A stretch of 63,279 nucleotides of DNA from CAZCJU01 sp964562175 (lineage in GTDB: Bacteria > Bacillota > Clostridia > Oscillospirales > CAG-272), in assembly GCA_964562175.1 (NCBI GenBank), contig CAZLRV010000012.1, forward strand, positions 1-63,279, read 5' to 3'. Positions 1 to 8,082 of the stretch are shown here, one piece after another. Position 1 is the stretch's first letter; each line of letters opens with the position of its first letter. The notes beneath the pieces are model-generated. The model worked only from the letters and a program-made list of their open reading frames with translations. It made no database searches and was not told the origin of the DNA. The translations under genes were made by a program, and so were the position numbers.

Positions 1-136
1 CGGAAATATGTGTATAATGAATATTGAAGTCACATTTTAGGTCTTTTTGCGATTTGCCGTGTTGCTGTCGCAACTTGAGCAACAGATCCATTAAGGCACG
101 AGATGTGAAAACAATTCCGACAATACTCGGCGACAT
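1..136 (-). CDS. Partial open reading frame, clipped by the window edge
   Basis: On the minus strand an open frame starts at an ATG at 136 and runs off the left edge without a stop. It encodes about 45 residues with a basic stretch LLLKLRQQHGKSQKDLKCDF. There is no ribosome site before the ATG, and a TATAAT-like string touches it, so the true start may differ or the frame may not be translated. The family is not recognised. It could be part of a repeated accessory element, because the hairpin array at 167-388 begins just upstream of it. Confidence 0.25.
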   Translation of the reverse strand, partial: MSPSIVGIVFTSRALMDLLLKLRQQHGKSQKDLKCDFNIHYTHIS

Positions 137-166
137 TATATCAAAATATTACTGTGGTATTGTATT

Positions 167-388
167 CAACACAAAGTGTTGAATACAATCAATGCGAAGC
201 ATTGTATGTAATCAAGACAAAGTCTTGTATGTAATCAAGGCAACGCCTTGTATGTAATCAATGCGAAGCATTGCATGTAATCAACACAAAATGTTGTATG
301 TAATCAAGACAAAGTCTTGTATGTAATCAACACGAAGTGTTGCATGTAATCAAGGCAACGCCTTGTATGTAATCAACGCAAAGCGTTG
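167..388. repeat. Ten tandem 23-bp palindromic units with covarying arms
   Basis: Units begin at 167, 190, 213, 236, 259, 282, 305, 328, 351 and 374, an exact 23-bp period. Each has a 15-base hairpin core (six-base arm, three-base loop, complementary arm) followed by a linker close to TATGTAAT. The cores vary: CAACAC/GTGTTG, CAATGC/GCATTG, CAAGAC/GTCTTG, CAAGGC/GCCTTG, CAACGC/GCGTTG. In nine of ten units both arms change together so pairing is kept; the unit at 282 has one mismatch. There are no spacers, so this is not a CRISPR array. From 389 to 550 I see only a degenerate inverted stretch near 470-500 and no gene. Confidence 0.9.
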
Positions 389-599
389 TATATACTGCTG
401 TGATTTGATAATGCTATCTAACTAACGGCTCGGGGGACTTTTTGATATAGACTAAAGTCGTTCAGACTCCCTCAATCGGCGTTGCCGCCGGCTTCCTCTT
501 GGAGAAATTCATGGGTTTGGAATATTTCGATTATTTATATAAAATAACTACTTGGAGGAAATAACATGGATAAGGTAATGTCTTGCATAGAGCGCATAC

Positions 600-1250
600 G
601 TGTTATCAGGGGGTGTGAGCGGTGGGACGCTCACGCGTGAGGTACTCGATGAGTTGTTTGTCGTTTTTGATTTGAACGAGCAAGAGAAGAAAAGTGTTTT
701 GAGCTATCTTCAAGAAGAAAACATCATTCCCGTATCCGAGGATGATATACCGCAAAAGCCGCTTGAATCGGAGGCGGTCACACAGACGAAGCTTGATGAG
801 GTGGACGAGAGTGAAGCGCACGGTGTGTTTTTTGAGAGAGCTTTCAAGAAATACGAGCAAGCCGTGCAGGACGAGCCTCGCCTCGCCACATTATACGAAA
901 GTGAAATTCCGATATTCATCAAAGCGGTATTGAACCCTGAGGACGGCAGTAATGCTATAAGCGGAAGAATTGCTTTCGGCTGTGTGGCAGTCGGCTACGA
1001 TCGTGTTTGCAGAGTAAAAAAGGGCGCCACGGTATGCGGAACATACATCTCTCATGTCTGCGATCAGGTTGAGGCTTGGGTAAAGCGCACCTTTACGGAA
1101 AAAGAGCTGACGGAGCTTTTCGAATGCTTTGTCTCATCAAGAGAATTGACGTCCGAGCAGACAAATATGGTCAAGCTGTTGTTGCATAATTGTCCTCGGA
1201 TCATAGTTCGCCCCGTTGTTCCTCCATCGTTTTTCGGCGAAACGCCGTGA
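600..1250 (+). CDS. Protein with sigma-70 region 1.1-like N-terminus; start probably frameshifted
   Basis: The open frame from GTG 600 encodes 216 residues. Its first 50 residues, with LTREVLDELF and KSVLSYLQEENI, resemble the helical region 1.1 of primary sigma factors. No sigma regions 2-4 follow, and the rest is not recognised. GTG 600 has no ribosome site. A strong site (GGAGG, 553-559) precedes an ATG at 566 whose frame encodes MDKVMSCIERIRVIR, which would fit in front of this domain, but that frame closes after 24 codons. The frames would join if the G run at 609-613 were one base shorter. The real product may therefore start at 566. That this is a regulator is inference only. Confidence 0.55.
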   Translation: MLSGGVSGGTLTREVLDELFVVFDLNEQEKKSVLSYLQEENIIPVSEDDIPQKPLESEAVTQTKLDEVDESEAHGVFFERAFKKYEQAVQDEPRLATLYESEIPIFIKAVLNPEDGSNAISGRIAFGCVAVGYDRVCRVKKGATVCGTYISHVCDQVEAWVKRTFTEKELTELFECFVSSRELTSEQTNMVKLLLHNCPRIIVRPVVPPSFFGETP

Positions 1251-1264
1251 ATAAAGGTATACAG

Positions 1265-1296
1265 AGCAACCGTTTTATCGTGCGGTTGCTTTTTTC
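1265..1296 (+). terminator. Rho-independent terminator inside the convergent gene end
   Basis: The stem AGCAACCG/CGGTTGCT (1265-1272 with 1283-1290) is followed by a run of Ts on the plus strand. It ends the 600-1250 gene and overlaps the last codons of the convergent CPBP protease gene. Confidence 0.75.
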
Positions 1297-2192
1297 TTGC
1301 CCGAGAGCCAAAGCAAAACGACGAATGCAGCCAACACGGCACTTGTTATGATACTTGCCTCGATACCGTATTCGCCGCCGTTCCATATGCTCTTACCTAC
1401 GGAAGCCATATTGAAAACTGCCGCAACCGATTCATCGTTTCCGCTTAAGTTCAATCCGAAAACGGTGTACAGAGCCGCATTCCAAAAAGAATGCAGACCG
1501 CAGGACGCCCAAATGCTGTTAAATCGAACGGTTAAAAGCGAAAAAACGCACGAAATCAAAATCAGATTGACAATACCGAGCATACCGTAGATCACACCGT
1601 TGTCAAACAAAGACGTTAAATGCGGAACGATAAACACCGCAGCGGAGACAGCCGCCGCAACGCCGACGGAGGTCTTGCTTTTCAGTGAGTGAAAAACGAT
1701 TCCCCGACACAAGATCTCCTCCGTTGCTCCTTGAATGATAAATCCTCCGAGAAAGAGAGCTATCATGAGAACGTCAATGTTCTCGAAGATTCCGTTATAC
1801 TTTATGCTTCCCGTTAAGACGATCGCAAAAACCGCAACGGAGAGCAGTGCTATACCCACCACGACACCGAGCAAATAGCTTCCGAGCCGTTTTGTCATAC
1901 CCATTTCGGACAGCGGCTTTTTTTCGATGCACCGCCAATAAAGCACCGCCACAGCCGCCATGACAAAATACCCGTAATAAGTAATAAGCATCATCGTCTG
2001 CGGAGCAAACACATCTCCGACAAGCATATTTTTTCCGAAAGCAAAATGCAAAGCTATGATAGCTCCCTCGGCGATAAACGCTCCCGCAATGTAGCACAGG
2101 CAAAAGGCGAGAAGCTTCTTTACAATGAAAAGCACCGCCGGCATTTCGGTTCTGTTGTTGAACGGGCTGATATTTTTCAATAGCTTTTTCAT
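1275..2192 (-). CDS. CPBP family intramembrane metalloprotease
   Basis: A 305-residue multi-pass membrane protein with about eight hydrophobic segments. It carries the CPBP (Abi/CAAX protease-like) signatures: a glutamate pair with arginine in ATEEILCRGIVFHSL, and a downstream HxxxS/F-type helix around PHLTSLFDNG plus an SCGLHSFWN segment. The family cleaves within membranes and in Gram-positives often serves bacteriocin maturation or self-immunity. The start overlaps the end of the TetR regulator (2189) by four bases, so the two are translationally coupled. The likely role is a stress or immunity protease under that regulator; the substrate is unknown. Confidence 0.85.
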   Translation of the reverse strand: MKKLLKNISPFNNRTEMPAVLFIVKKLLAFCLCYIAGAFIAEGAIIALHFAFGKNMLVGDVFAPQTMMLITYYGYFVMAAVAVLYWRCIEKKPLSEMGMTKRLGSYLLGVVVGIALLSVAVFAIVLTGSIKYNGIFENIDVLMIALFLGGFIIQGATEEILCRGIVFHSLKSKTSVGVAAAVSAAVFIVPHLTSLFDNGVIYGMLGIVNLILISCVFSLLTVRFNSIWASCGLHSFWNAALYTVFGLNLSGNDESVAAVFNMASVGKSIWNGGEYGIEASIITSAVLAAFVVLLWLSGKKKATAR

Positions 2193-2767
2193 TGTGTTAC
2201 CTCCCGTGCCGAATCGCGAATACCTCTCAAAACGGTTTTGATTGCAAAATCAAAGGTTTCGTCAAGTGCGACGGGGTCCCCGAAGCCGCCGTGACATTCA
2301 ATTGAGCAAAAGCCTTGCAAAAAGCCCCTGAGCATACGAACGCAATGCACCTTTCGTACCTCGTTTAAGCCGTAGGCATCAAGCACTCGAAAGAGGATCT
2401 CCACCGTGCCTTGTGTTGCAAGTAAATGCTCTTGTGAGCGATACATATTGTACCATTGCATGGCTTCAAGCAAGCCCTTGTGACACCTTGCAAAATCTCT
2501 GTATGTGCGGCAAACAGCCGATATCGCATCATCGCCCGCCTTGCCTACTGCCGCTTTTGTGATTTTTTGCTCCAACAAATGCCAGCCGTAAAGCATAAGC
2601 TCGTCGTTTAATTCGTCCAGCCCGCCGCCGAAATGCTTATATAATGACGGAGACCTAACACCCAATTTGCTCGCCAACGCCTTTAAGCTCACGCTCTCAA
2701 AGCCGTTTTCATCAGCCATGCCGACAGCGGCTTCGATGATCGTTTTTTTATCCAATCCCATTTTCAT
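2189..2767 (-). CDS. TetR/AcrR family transcriptional regulator
   Basis: A 192-residue regulator. The N-terminal helix-turn-helix is clear: IIEAAVGMADENGFESVSLK then LASKLGVRSPSLYKHFGG. The C-terminal ligand and dimer domain is divergent and resembles the WHG-type TetR C-terminus. The frame opens upstream at 2875, but ATG 2767 is chosen because GGAG lies seven bases before it and the promoter at 2808-2836 would otherwise lie inside the gene. It probably represses its own promoter through the palindrome at 2792-2806 and controls the coupled CPBP protease gene. Confidence 0.88.
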   Translation of the reverse strand: MKMGLDKKTIIEAAVGMADENGFESVSLKALASKLGVRSPSLYKHFGGGLDELNDELMLYGWHLLEQKITKAAVGKAGDDAISAVCRTYRDFARCHKGLLEAMQWYNMYRSQEHLLATQGTVEILFRVLDAYGLNEVRKVHCVRMLRGFLQGFCSIECHGGFGDPVALDETFDFAIKTVLRGIRDSAREVTQ

Positions 2768-2791
2768 AAAGCTACTCCATTTACCTATTTC

Positions 2792-2836
2792 GCTAATTGT
2801 ATTAGCCATTATACACGACAAAGCCGAAAATGTCAA
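2792..2836 (-). promoter_or_regulatory. Sigma-A promoter with TetR-type operator
   Basis: On the minus strand TTGACA (2831-2836) and TATAAT (2808-2813) are 17 bp apart. Directly downstream is the perfect inverted repeat GCTAAT-TGT-ATTAGC (2792-2806), covering the expected transcription start. This is the usual position for a TetR autoregulatory operator. Confidence 0.8.
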
Positions 2837-3086
2837 TGGGCTTAAGGAATTATTTACAAATATCCGAAAATGCACTTACCGCCATTGGGTTAGCCTGTAC
2901 GTGTATTCCGACAAAGCGGTCGACCGGATCACCGAGAAGGATTTCACGATCAAGTTAGCCGATTTTATCAAACACAAGAAGCACTTGTACGACTGCTATA
3001 TTTCTCCTTGCTCTTCCACTATTGCGGTATGCGATGGAAAGACCAAAGCGATATTGAAAGTCTATCTTCTTGAGGAGTCCGTGTAA
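2830..3086 (+). pseudogene. Probable 3' remnant of an unknown gene
   Basis: An open plus-strand frame ends at 3086 and reads like real protein for about 80 codons, for example TEKDFTIKLADFIKHKKHL and STIAVCDGKTKAILKVYLLE. There is no in-frame ATG with a ribosome site, and the 5' side runs straight into the TetR promoter. The simplest reading is the tail of a gene whose front was lost when the TetR/CPBP pair arrived. The family is not recognised. It may alternatively start at a weak codon and be intact. Confidence 0.4.
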
Positions 3087-3096
3087 AACAAAAAAG

Positions 3097-3123
3097 CCGC
3101 CGGATGCTACAAACATCCGGCGG
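3097..3123. terminator. Hairpin terminator, stronger on the minus strand
   Basis: CCGCCGGATG (3097-3106) pairs with CATCCGGCGG (3114-3123). On the minus strand it is followed by a T-rich tract; the plus strand has only four Ts. It could insulate this region from leftward read-through. Confidence 0.65.
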
Positions 3124-3310
3124 GTGCATTTTAAAGATACGAGTATCCTTCGAACAAGTGCAGCTTTATTATACCACATTTTTGCAAAATTGCACCACAT
3201 TTTTTGAATTATTTACAATTTCGTTTCTAACCGCATTTTGTAAGCTGCCTTATCTTGAGAGCTTCTGAAATTCGCTTCAGAGCGCAACGGCGGCTATGCC
3301 TCGGCGGACT

Positions 3311-3340
3311 AAAAAAGAGCGTACCGGACGCTCTTTTTTT
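3311..3340 (-). terminator. Terminator of secG
   Basis: The stem AAAGAGCGT/ACGCTCTTT is flanked by As on one side and Ts on the other. It lies 18 bp past the secG stop and would work in both directions. Confidence 0.8.
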
Positions 3341-3357
3341 GATGTGATCTTGAATTA

Positions 3358-3786
3358 TCAGGCTGCTTCTGTAGGCGCTTCGGTTGCGGCTTCGGTTACC
3401 GTTTCGGTTACCGTTTCGGTTGCATTGCCTGTCAGCTCGCCGAAGTCGATCTCGTTTTCGCCCGTAGCATCGCCGCTTTCCGTAGCAACGGTCGTATCGG
3501 CTGTGGTTCCGGCATCCGTTTCGTCGCCCTCTTTCTTCTGTGCGGATTTAACGATGACAATATAAGCTATGAGAAGTACAACGACGAAGCCTATAGCGAT
3601 AAACGTCGTGTATTTCGACAGCTTTTTGTCCTTAAATCTCTGCTTGTTTTTGCCTGCGTAGTTTTCAGAGCTACCGCCGGCTATCGTTTGAGAGAGCTTA
3701 CTGCTTTTTCCGCCCGTTTGGAACAGTATCGTGATAACGAGTGCCACGGACGCAATGATCAAAATAATGGCAAGTACGATTTCCAT
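3358..3786 (-). CDS. secG: Preprotein translocase subunit SecG
   Basis: A 142-residue protein with the SecG pattern: an N-terminal membrane helix (VLAIILIIASVALVITILFQ), the loop FQTGGKSSKLSQTIAGGSS, and a second helix near residues 62-80. SecG assists SecYE in protein export. SecG is usually about 75-90 residues; here an acidic, Thr/Glu/Ala-rich tail of about 55 residues is added (TETVTETVTEAATEAPTEAA at the end), low-complexity and probably disordered. GGAGG lies seven bases before the ATG. It appears to be a single-gene transcript with its own promoter (3839-3867) and terminator. Confidence 0.92.
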   Translation of the reverse strand: MEIVLAIILIIASVALVITILFQTGGKSSKLSQTIAGGSSENYAGKNKQRFKDKKLSKYTTFIAIGFVVVLLIAYIVIVKSAQKKEGDETDAGTTADTTVATESGDATGENEIDFGELTGNATETVTETVTEAATEAPTEAA

Positions 3787-3838
3787 ATTATCCTCCGACT
3801 TATGTACAAGTTATTTGTTAAATACGTATGCGATAGTC

Positions 3839-3867
3839 ATTGTACCATAAAAAAACGAAAAATGCAA
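3839..3867 (-). promoter_or_regulatory. Promoter of secG
   Basis: On the minus strand TTGCAT and TACAAT are separated by 17 bp, and a TGG precedes the -10 box. Confidence 0.7.
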
Positions 3868-3930
3868 TAGATAAACGGAAAAAAATATTAAATTGAATGA
3901 GAAATTTTTCGTTTTTTTTGCTCAAAGCCG

Positions 3931-5262
3931 TTATTTTTGTTCTATCAGCTCAAAAACACGGTCTAAAAGTTCGCTTTTTTCGTTTTGAAGCTGCCCGTCC
4001 ATTACCTCATCGAGCAGTGTCTTCAATATTTCGCCGACCTTTTTTCCCTCGCCGACACCGCATTTTATTATATCGTTTCCGTCTGCGGCAAGCTCGGCGA
4101 CGGTGAGTGCTTCGCCGTCGTGTTCTATCCGACGTGCAAGCTCGCAGACCCGATCCAGCTTTTCGAGCCTGAACGCATAGGCGGGGTTTTGCGAAAGCAT
4201 ATCGGCTCTTTGTAATTGAAGCAACTCGAAAAATCTTGTCGTGCCGAGCAAGCCCATATATTTTTTTATCATTTTTTCATTCGGCTCAAAACGCACATCG
4301 TGATATTTTATCAGTGTGCAAGTATGCTCCGTCAGATCACCGGACGCACGCAGCTTTTGAAGTATGTCTCGTGCGATACGCTCGCTTGCATCGGGATGAC
4401 CCTTGAAATGAGATATTCCGTCCTCGTCCGTCGTCATCATTTCGGGCTTGCCTGTATCGTGAAGCAGTGCGGCAAGTCGCAACGGCAGCTCGGGAGGCGT
4501 TGAGCCGACACATTTTATTGTATGCTCATACAATGTATAAATGTGGTTCGGGTTATTCTGGTCAAAGCCGTCCTGTACCTCAAGGGCGGGTATGACGGCG
4601 AATATCACGTCTTTATATTCGGCAAGGCATTTTTCGCATGACTTGCCGCACAGTAGCTTGCAAAGCTCGGAAAACACACGTTCACGGCTCAGCTCGTCAA
4701 GCTCGGAGGCAAACGAATGGACCGCCTCTGCGGTTGCTTTATCAAGCTCAAAGCCGAGTCGGGAGGCAAACCGAATGGCACGCAGCACCCGCAATCTGTC
4801 CTCGGTAAAGCGTTTGCCGGGCTCGCCGACACAGCGTATTATCCCGTTTTTTATATCGTTTACGCCGCCGAACATATCGACAAGCCCGCTCTGCTCGTTA
4901 TATGCCAAGGCGTTTACGGTGAGATCCCGTCTTTGCAGATCCGCCTCAAGCGAATCGGAAAACGTCACCCTGTCGGGATGGCGTCCGTCGGTATATTTTC
5001 CGTCGCACCTGTACGTTGTTATCTCCGGAGAAAACTCTCCGTTAAGCAGTGTTACCGTGCCGTGCTTTATACCCGTTTCTATGATACGCTTATCGGAAAA
5101 TATCCGCTTTACCCTATCCGGTGTGGCGGATGTGGCAATATCGTAATCATGGGGCTGTTTGCCCATTACACTGTCGCGTACCGCACCGCCGACGATATAT
5201 GCCTCCTCGCCGCTTGCGTTGAGCCTGTCAAGCACCTCGGCTATTTCTTTCGGTATATTCAT
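3931..5262 (-). CDS. cca: CCA tRNA nucleotidyltransferase
   Basis: A 443-residue class II tRNA nucleotidyltransferase that builds or repairs the 3' CCA end of tRNAs. The catalytic head is clear: YIVGGAVRDSVMGKQPHDYD with the metal-binding DxD, then the RRDLTVNALAYN motif and the ERVFSELCKLL helix. A C-terminal HD-type segment (LLHDTGKP, KYHDVRF) is present, as in the HD-containing Firmicutes subfamily. It ends 52 bp before the secG leader region begins, and starts 51 bp after iscU ends on the same strand. Confidence 0.95.
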   Translation of the reverse strand: MNIPKEIAEVLDRLNASGEEAYIVGGAVRDSVMGKQPHDYDIATSATPDRVKRIFSDKRIIETGIKHGTVTLLNGEFSPEITTYRCDGKYTDGRHPDRVTFSDSLEADLQRRDLTVNALAYNEQSGLVDMFGGVNDIKNGIIRCVGEPGKRFTEDRLRVLRAIRFASRLGFELDKATAEAVHSFASELDELSRERVFSELCKLLCGKSCEKCLAEYKDVIFAVIPALEVQDGFDQNNPNHIYTLYEHTIKCVGSTPPELPLRLAALLHDTGKPEMMTTDEDGISHFKGHPDASERIARDILQKLRASGDLTEHTCTLIKYHDVRFEPNEKMIKKYMGLLGTTRFFELLQLQRADMLSQNPAYAFRLEKLDRVCELARRIEHDGEALTVAELAADGNDIIKCGVGEGKKVGEILKTLLDEVMDGQLQNEKSELLDRVFELIEQK

Positions 5263-5313
5263 AGTTCTTATCGACTTGTCCTCTGTTGATTTGTTAATAA
5301 ACTTGTGGTATGA

Positions 5314-5745
5314 TTATTTCGTACCCTTTGAGCAAGCCTCACAGCAGCCGTCACAGCCGAGGTCTATATTATGCTCTATTCCGTTTTTGTCGTAATAATC
5401 GACTACCGCTTTTTTTATTGCCTCCTCGGCAAGCACGGAGCAGTGAAGCTTTTGCGGCGGAAGTCCGCCCAGCTCGTCAACGACCTGCTTATTCGTAACA
5501 GCCAAAGCGTCCTCTACCGTTTTGCCCTTTATCAACTCGGTTGCGACCGATGAGGATGCTATTGCGGAGCAGCAGCCGTACGTTTTGAATTTTACATCTT
5601 CAATAACATTGTCCTTTATTTTGAGGTATATCCTCATTATATCGCCGCATACCGCATTTCCCACCTCGCCGACTCCGTCGGCATCGGGTATTTCGCCCAC
5701 GTTGTGGGGATTCATAAATTCTTGCATTACTCTTTCGTTATACAT
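5314..5745 (-). CDS. iscU: Iron-sulfur cluster scaffold, IscU/NifU family
   Basis: A 143-residue scaffold on which iron-sulfur clusters are assembled before transfer to apoproteins. The three ligand cysteines are in place: CGDIMRIYLK, KTYGCCSAIASSS and LHCSVLAEEA, with the nearby aspartate and Lys/Ala motif of the NifU-type group. A short Cys-rich tail (CDGCCEACSKGTK) extends beyond the usual end. The start overlaps the end of iscS by eight bases, so the desulfurase and its scaffold are coupled as in the minimal two-gene Clostridia ISC operon. Confidence 0.94.
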   Translation of the reverse strand: MYNERVMQEFMNPHNVGEIPDADGVGEVGNAVCGDIMRIYLKIKDNVIEDVKFKTYGCCSAIASSSVATELIKGKTVEDALAVTNKQVVDELGGLPPQKLHCSVLAEEAIKKAVVDYYDKNGIEHNIDLGCDGCCEACSKGTK

Positions 5746-6922
5746 TTGCTTTTTCCTTTCTTACCGCATCGTACAGGGGGCTCATATCTCTGAGTCTTTG
5801 GATTATCGGCGGTAACACCTTAAGTATATATTCCACGTCCTCGTGCGTGTTTTCGTGTGAGAGGGACAGACGAAGCGAGCCGTGCGCTATCTCGTGCGGA
5901 AGTCCTATAGACAAAAGCACGTGAGACGGCTCAAGCGACGTTGATGAGCAGGCAGAGCCTGTCGAGGCGCATACACCGGTCGACGAGAGCAAAAACAACA
6001 TACTTTCACCCTCTATAAATTCAAACGATATGTTTACGTTGCCGGGCAATCTGCTCGTGCGGCTTCCGTTCAAGCGGCTGTACGGTATACGCTCAAGTAT
6101 TCCGTCTATAAGCTCGTCACGGAGGGCTTGGACACGCTTCATGTCGTCAAGTCTGCCCACGGCTATTTCAAGCGCACGTGCAAATGCCGCCGCATATGCG
6201 GTATTCTCGGTGCCTCCGCGCTTACCGCGCTCCTGACCGCCGCCGGAAATGAGGCTGTCAATGCGTATTCCGCGTCTTATATAAAGTATGCCCACGCCTT
6301 TCGGTGCGTGTATCTTATGACCCGATGCCGAAAGCATATCAACGCCAAGCTCGGGAATGCTTACGGGAATATTTCCCACAGCCTGGACCGCATCGGTAAA
6401 GCACGTTACTTTATGCTTCTTGCACACCTCGGCAATTTGCTTTATCGGCAATATAACGCCTATCTCGTTGTTGGCAAACATGGTGCATACGAGTATCGTA
6501 TCCTCACGTATTGCGCCCTCAACGTCCTCGGCGGTTATGATACCCTCGCTGTCGGGGGTGAGATATGTCACCTCAAAGCCGAGCTTTTCAAGCTGCTTCA
6601 TTGAGTTCAGCACGGCGTGATGCTCAAATTTCGTTGTTATGATATGGCGACCCTTTTTCATATTAGCCAAGGCGTAGCCCTTTATAGCCCAGCTGTCCGA
6701 CTCACTGCCGCATGAAGTAAAATATATCTCATCGGGATGACAGCCGAGTATATCCGCAACACGCTTGCGGCTCGAGGTAAGGGAAGCCTTTGCGTCCTCG
6801 CCTATTTTGTAAAGGCTCGACGGGTTGCCCCAGCCCTCCGTAAAATACGGCATCATTTCCTCGACTACCTCCGGCAGGACGGGAGTTGTCGCCGCATTGT
6901 CGGCATAAATGTATTTATCCAT
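5738..6922 (-). CDS. iscS: Cysteine desulfurase, NifS/IscS family
   Basis: A 394-residue PLP enzyme that takes sulfur from cysteine, leaving alanine, and passes it on as persulfide. The PLP lysine is in SASGHKIHAPKGVGILY, the catalytic cysteine loop is CASTGSACSS, and the N-terminus has the family motif YADNAATTPVLPEV. It is the first gene of the iscS-iscU operon. No iscR-type regulator is in this window, but an inverted repeat lies upstream at 6974-6993. A second, separate paralogue sits at 59492-60655. Confidence 0.95.
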   Translation of the reverse strand: MDKYIYADNAATTPVLPEVVEEMMPYFTEGWGNPSSLYKIGEDAKASLTSSRKRVADILGCHPDEIYFTSCGSESDSWAIKGYALANMKKGRHIITTKFEHHAVLNSMKQLEKLGFEVTYLTPDSEGIITAEDVEGAIREDTILVCTMFANNEIGVILPIKQIAEVCKKHKVTCFTDAVQAVGNIPVSIPELGVDMLSASGHKIHAPKGVGILYIRRGIRIDSLISGGGQERGKRGGTENTAYAAAFARALEIAVGRLDDMKRVQALRDELIDGILERIPYSRLNGSRTSRLPGNVNISFEFIEGESMLFLLSSTGVCASTGSACSSTSLEPSHVLLSIGLPHEIAHGSLRLSLSHENTHEDVEYILKVLPPIIQRLRDMSPLYDAVRKEKANV

Positions 6923-6973
6923 TTTTTGACCTTCTTTGATTTTTAATTACATTGTTATTGTATACCAAAATAC

Positions 6974-6993
6974 TGCACATTGCAAGATGTGCA
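6974..6993. promoter_or_regulatory. Inverted repeat between iscS and holA
   Basis: TGCACAT-TGCAAG-ATGTGCA is a perfect seven-base inverted repeat in the 131-bp gap between the divergent iscS and holA genes. It lies where the -35 region of iscS would be (a TACAAT-like box sits nearer the gene). A repressor site is plausible; the regulator is unknown. Confidence 0.45.
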
Positions 6994-7053
6994 ATTAAAA
7001 AAGCTGTGAATTTTTATTTTATATATTATTAAAAGGTTGTCGGGTTTTAAAAG

Positions 7054-8082
7054 ATGGCTGAAAAGATCGACGTAATGAAACAGACCAAGCAGGCGCTTGC
7101 CGCCCTCACCTCGGGTGTTTACGTGCTTGCGGGCAAAGAAGAATACTTAAAACGGAATTTTCTTTCCGATATAAAAAAGGCGATATTTCCTCCCGATGCA
7201 ATGGCGGAGCTTGACACGTCGGTGTACAGCGGAGCCGATTGCCTTGAGGAGCTTTCGGACACGCTCGATATGCCGCCGCTCACCTCAAATATGCGGCTTG
7301 TTTTGTGGTACGATCCGCCCGTTTGCGACAGGGGAGCGGAAAAAAAGCTTTATTCGTTGCTTGAAAGAGCGAAAAACGGAGTGGATTGCCTGCTCGTGCT
7401 GTATCTGTACGATGAGGCATTTGACACTGCGGATATCGCAAACCGCACGAGGATAACGAAATTAAGCTCGGTAGGGCAGTTTTTCGACTTCAAAACGATG
7501 AGTGCGGCAAAGCTCACACGCTGGGTGAGCCGCCACTTTGCCGCACACGGCTTTACCGTTGACGGGCATATGAGCGATATTTTATGCGAATATACCGATT
7601 GCGATATGACCTCGCTTGCCGATGAGATAGAAAAGCTGTGTTGTTATATGAAGGAATCGGGGCAAACGGAGCTTACGGAGGCGCTTATTGAGGCAATAGT
7701 GCCGAGGCGGCGAAGCTTTGAGAATTTTTATCTTTCGGACAGGATAGGGCGGCGAGATGCGGACGGAGTGCTTAAGTATTTCAAGGCTCAATACGAAGCG
7801 GGCTGTGACCCGATACTGTTGCTTGCCTCCTTCAGCTCGGAGGTGGAAAAGCTCGCACGTATAAAATTCGGCACAAAGGAAGGGCTTATTCCGGAAACCA
7901 TCGCCAAAAAAACGGGAATGCATGAATATGCCTTAAAGCTGAAGTTAGCTTGTTGCTCGAGGTTCAAAGAGCAAGAGCTTTCCGAGCTGCTCGATGCGTG
8001 CTACGAGGCGGATATCGCAATGAAGAGTGCGGGAGGGGACAAGTATTTGATATTGCAAACGCTTGCGTGTATGCTCCAATGA
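7054..8082 (+). CDS. holA: DNA polymerase III subunit delta
   Basis: A 342-residue clamp-loader subunit, the delta wrench that opens the sliding clamp. Evidence is the N-terminal VYVLAGKEEYLKRNFLSDIK with the degenerate AAA+ fold, the central SAAKLTRWVSRHFAAHGFTV stretch, the FENFYLSDRIGRRDADGVLK helical segment and the C-terminal collar domain. The length matches the family. Its stop overlaps the start of the Toprim gene (8079), so the two are co-translated. Confidence 0.92.
   Translation: MAEKIDVMKQTKQALAALTSGVYVLAGKEEYLKRNFLSDIKKAIFPPDAMAELDTSVYSGADCLEELSDTLDMPPLTSNMRLVLWYDPPVCDRGAEKKLYSLLERAKNGVDCLLVLYLYDEAFDTADIANRTRITKLSSVGQFFDFKTMSAAKLTRWVSRHFAAHGFTVDGHMSDILCEYTDCDMTSLADEIEKLCCYMKESGQTELTEALIEAIVPRRRSFENFYLSDRIGRRDADGVLKYFKAQYEAGCDPILLLASFSSEVEKLARIKFGTKEGLIPETIAKKTGMHEYALKLKLACCSRFKEQELSELLDACYEADIAMKSAGGDKYLILQTLACMLQ

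Noticed and set aside
167..388. CRISPR array
   Set aside because: The units are 23 bp with no spacers, and the variable bases form hairpin arms rather than unique spacers. No cas genes are near.
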